A stretch of 13,970 nucleotides of DNA from Pseudomonadota bacterium. Lineage in GTDB: Bacteria > Pseudomonadota > Alphaproteobacteria > Caulobacterales > Caulobacteraceae. Below, in pieces: positions 13,582-13,970 of this stretch. The stretch's first letter is position 1. Each line of letters starts with the position of its first letter. The stretch is from NCBI GenBank assembly GCA_023434265.1, contig JAEYTA010000051.1, forward strand, positions 1 through 13,970, in the 5' to 3' direction. The translations under genes were made by a program, and so were the position numbers. A model generated the notes under the pieces. That model was not told where the DNA came from, did not search any database, and was given only the letters and a program-made list of their open reading frames with translations.

Positions 13582-13872
13582 TCAGGCCCTGGTGTCGATC
13601 ACCGAGCCGGCGCTGTAGGCGGCGGCCTGCATGAGCTCCACGACCTGCTCCCGCGGGAGCTGCTTCACCACCTCGCCCGTCACCCGGTCGAGGGTCTTGT
13701 AGATGAACGAGCCGGCCAGCGGTCCTTCCTCGATGACCAGGCGGTAGCGGGCGGCCTGGTCGGCCTCCTGCTGCGACCGGGAATCGCGGAAATCGCCGCT
13801 GGCTGTGGAGCCTGCGGCGGCGGGGACGATCGCGGCGACGGCGACGGGATCTATTTTCGCATTGTTCTGCAT
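13582..13872 (-). CDS. flaG: FlaG-like flagellar protein
   Basis: A 96-aa soluble protein. Its second half, RLVIEEGPLAGSFIYKTLD (44-62) followed by RVTGEVVKQLPREQVVELM, matches the FlaG pattern of a strand-rich 'k.id..TGEvirqiP.e' core; the first 40 residues are Ala-rich and probably disordered. FlaG proteins are encoded next to flagellin genes and influence filament length, but their mechanism is poorly known. The start is ambiguous: ATG 13872 is only two bases from AAGGAG (13880-13875), while the in-frame GTG at 13875 overlaps it. ATG with GGAAGG as the ribosome site seems best. First gene of the flagellar block in this window; what lies upstream is cut off or corrupted by the low-complexity end. 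Confidence 0.75.
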   Translation of the reverse strand: MQNNAKIDPVAVAAIVPAAAGSTASGDFRDSRSQQEADQAARYRLVIEEGPLAGSFIYKTLDRVTGEVVKQLPREQVVELMQAAAYSAGSVIDTRA

Positions 13873-13880
13873 CACTCCTT

Positions 13881-13897
13881 CCGGCGGCTTTCGCCGG
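13881..13897 (-). promoter_or_regulatory. Stem-loop beside the flaG ribosome site
   Basis: CCGGCG (13881-13886), a five-base loop, CGCCGG (13892-13897): six perfect G-C pairs in the flaG leader, immediately upstream of the Shine-Dalgarno at 13880-13875. It could modulate ribosome access. In Caulobacter, FlbT acts on the leader of a flagellin mRNA, but nothing here shows the same for flaG. Confidence 0.3.
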
Positions 13898-13926
13898 CGG
13901 CTCCCTTTCAGGGGCCCGGACCGGTC

Positions 13927-13970
13927 GGGGGGGGGGGGGGGGGCCCGCCCCCCCGCCGCCCCGGGGGCGG
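13927..13970. other. Low-complexity G/C run at window end, probable assembly artefact
   Basis: Seventeen consecutive G (13927-13943), then runs of C and G only. Nothing else in the window looks like this. A long G homopolymer running into mirrored C/G tracts at an end is typical of sequencing or assembly error. Sequence from about 13919 on should not be used for promoter inference. Confidence 0.6.

Noticed and set aside
1..13970. CRISPR array, tRNA, insertion sequence, defence or biosynthetic island
   Set aside because: No direct repeats with spacers, no cloverleaf sequence, no transposase or terminal repeats, and composition is uniform.

Overview
The window reads as chromosomal DNA of a very GC-rich alphaproteobacterium of the Caulobacterales, most likely Brevundimonas or a close relative. 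This is inferred from a short Caulobacter-type flagellin beside a FlaEY-like protein and FlaG, a BamF (DUF3035) lipoprotein next to lspA, an alphaproteobacterial SOS box (GTTC-N7-GTTC) at ssb, CtrA-like TTAA motifs in the flagellar promoters, and an EcfG-type promoter (GGAAC-N16-CGTT). No phage, transposon, CRISPR or RNA gene was recognised, and most of the window is ordinary core chromosome.

Layout. 1-159 (-): 5' end of an exported, Cys- and poly-Pro-rich protein that runs off the window edge, divergent from a PAS_5-type protein (300-851, +). That gene overlaps tail-to-tail with a gamma-carbonic-anhydrase-like hexapeptide protein (829-1356, -). A 296-bp leader region ending in an intrinsic terminator precedes phoH (1653-2432, +). 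phoH converges, 4 bp apart, on a YbaL/Kef-type antiporter that has lost its regulatory RCK domain (2437-3663, -). Divergent from the antiporter are lspA (3833-4351, +) and bamF (4448-5008, +), closed by a strong hairpin terminator.

5069-9549 is all minus strand. Reading in the direction of transcription: an inner-membrane-anchored Cys-rich protein plus a lipoprotein (9549 to 8459), then ssb, an SDR-DoxX fusion and a DUF2269 membrane protein (8318 to 6048), then an EamA transporter (5974 to 5069). The perfect SOS box 125 bp upstream of ssb and the 16-bp and -4-bp junctions downstream suggest that the SDR-DoxX/DUF2269 pair could share ssb's damage-responsive transcription.

9624-13872 is a flagellar filament locus on the minus strand: flaG, flagellin, then a 906-aa FlaEY-like protein with a beta-propeller between flagellin/hook-like ends. 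Between flagellin and flaEY, on the opposite strand, lies a 38-codon ORF (12486-12602) with a good Shine-Dalgarno and a match to the EcfG general-stress promoter. A perfect hairpin overlaps both its stop codon and the flagellin stop codon. This small gene, the phoH leader terminator and the RCK-less antiporter are the points most worth a second look. The last ~45 bases (17 G in a row, then G/C-only sequence) look like a contig-end artefact.
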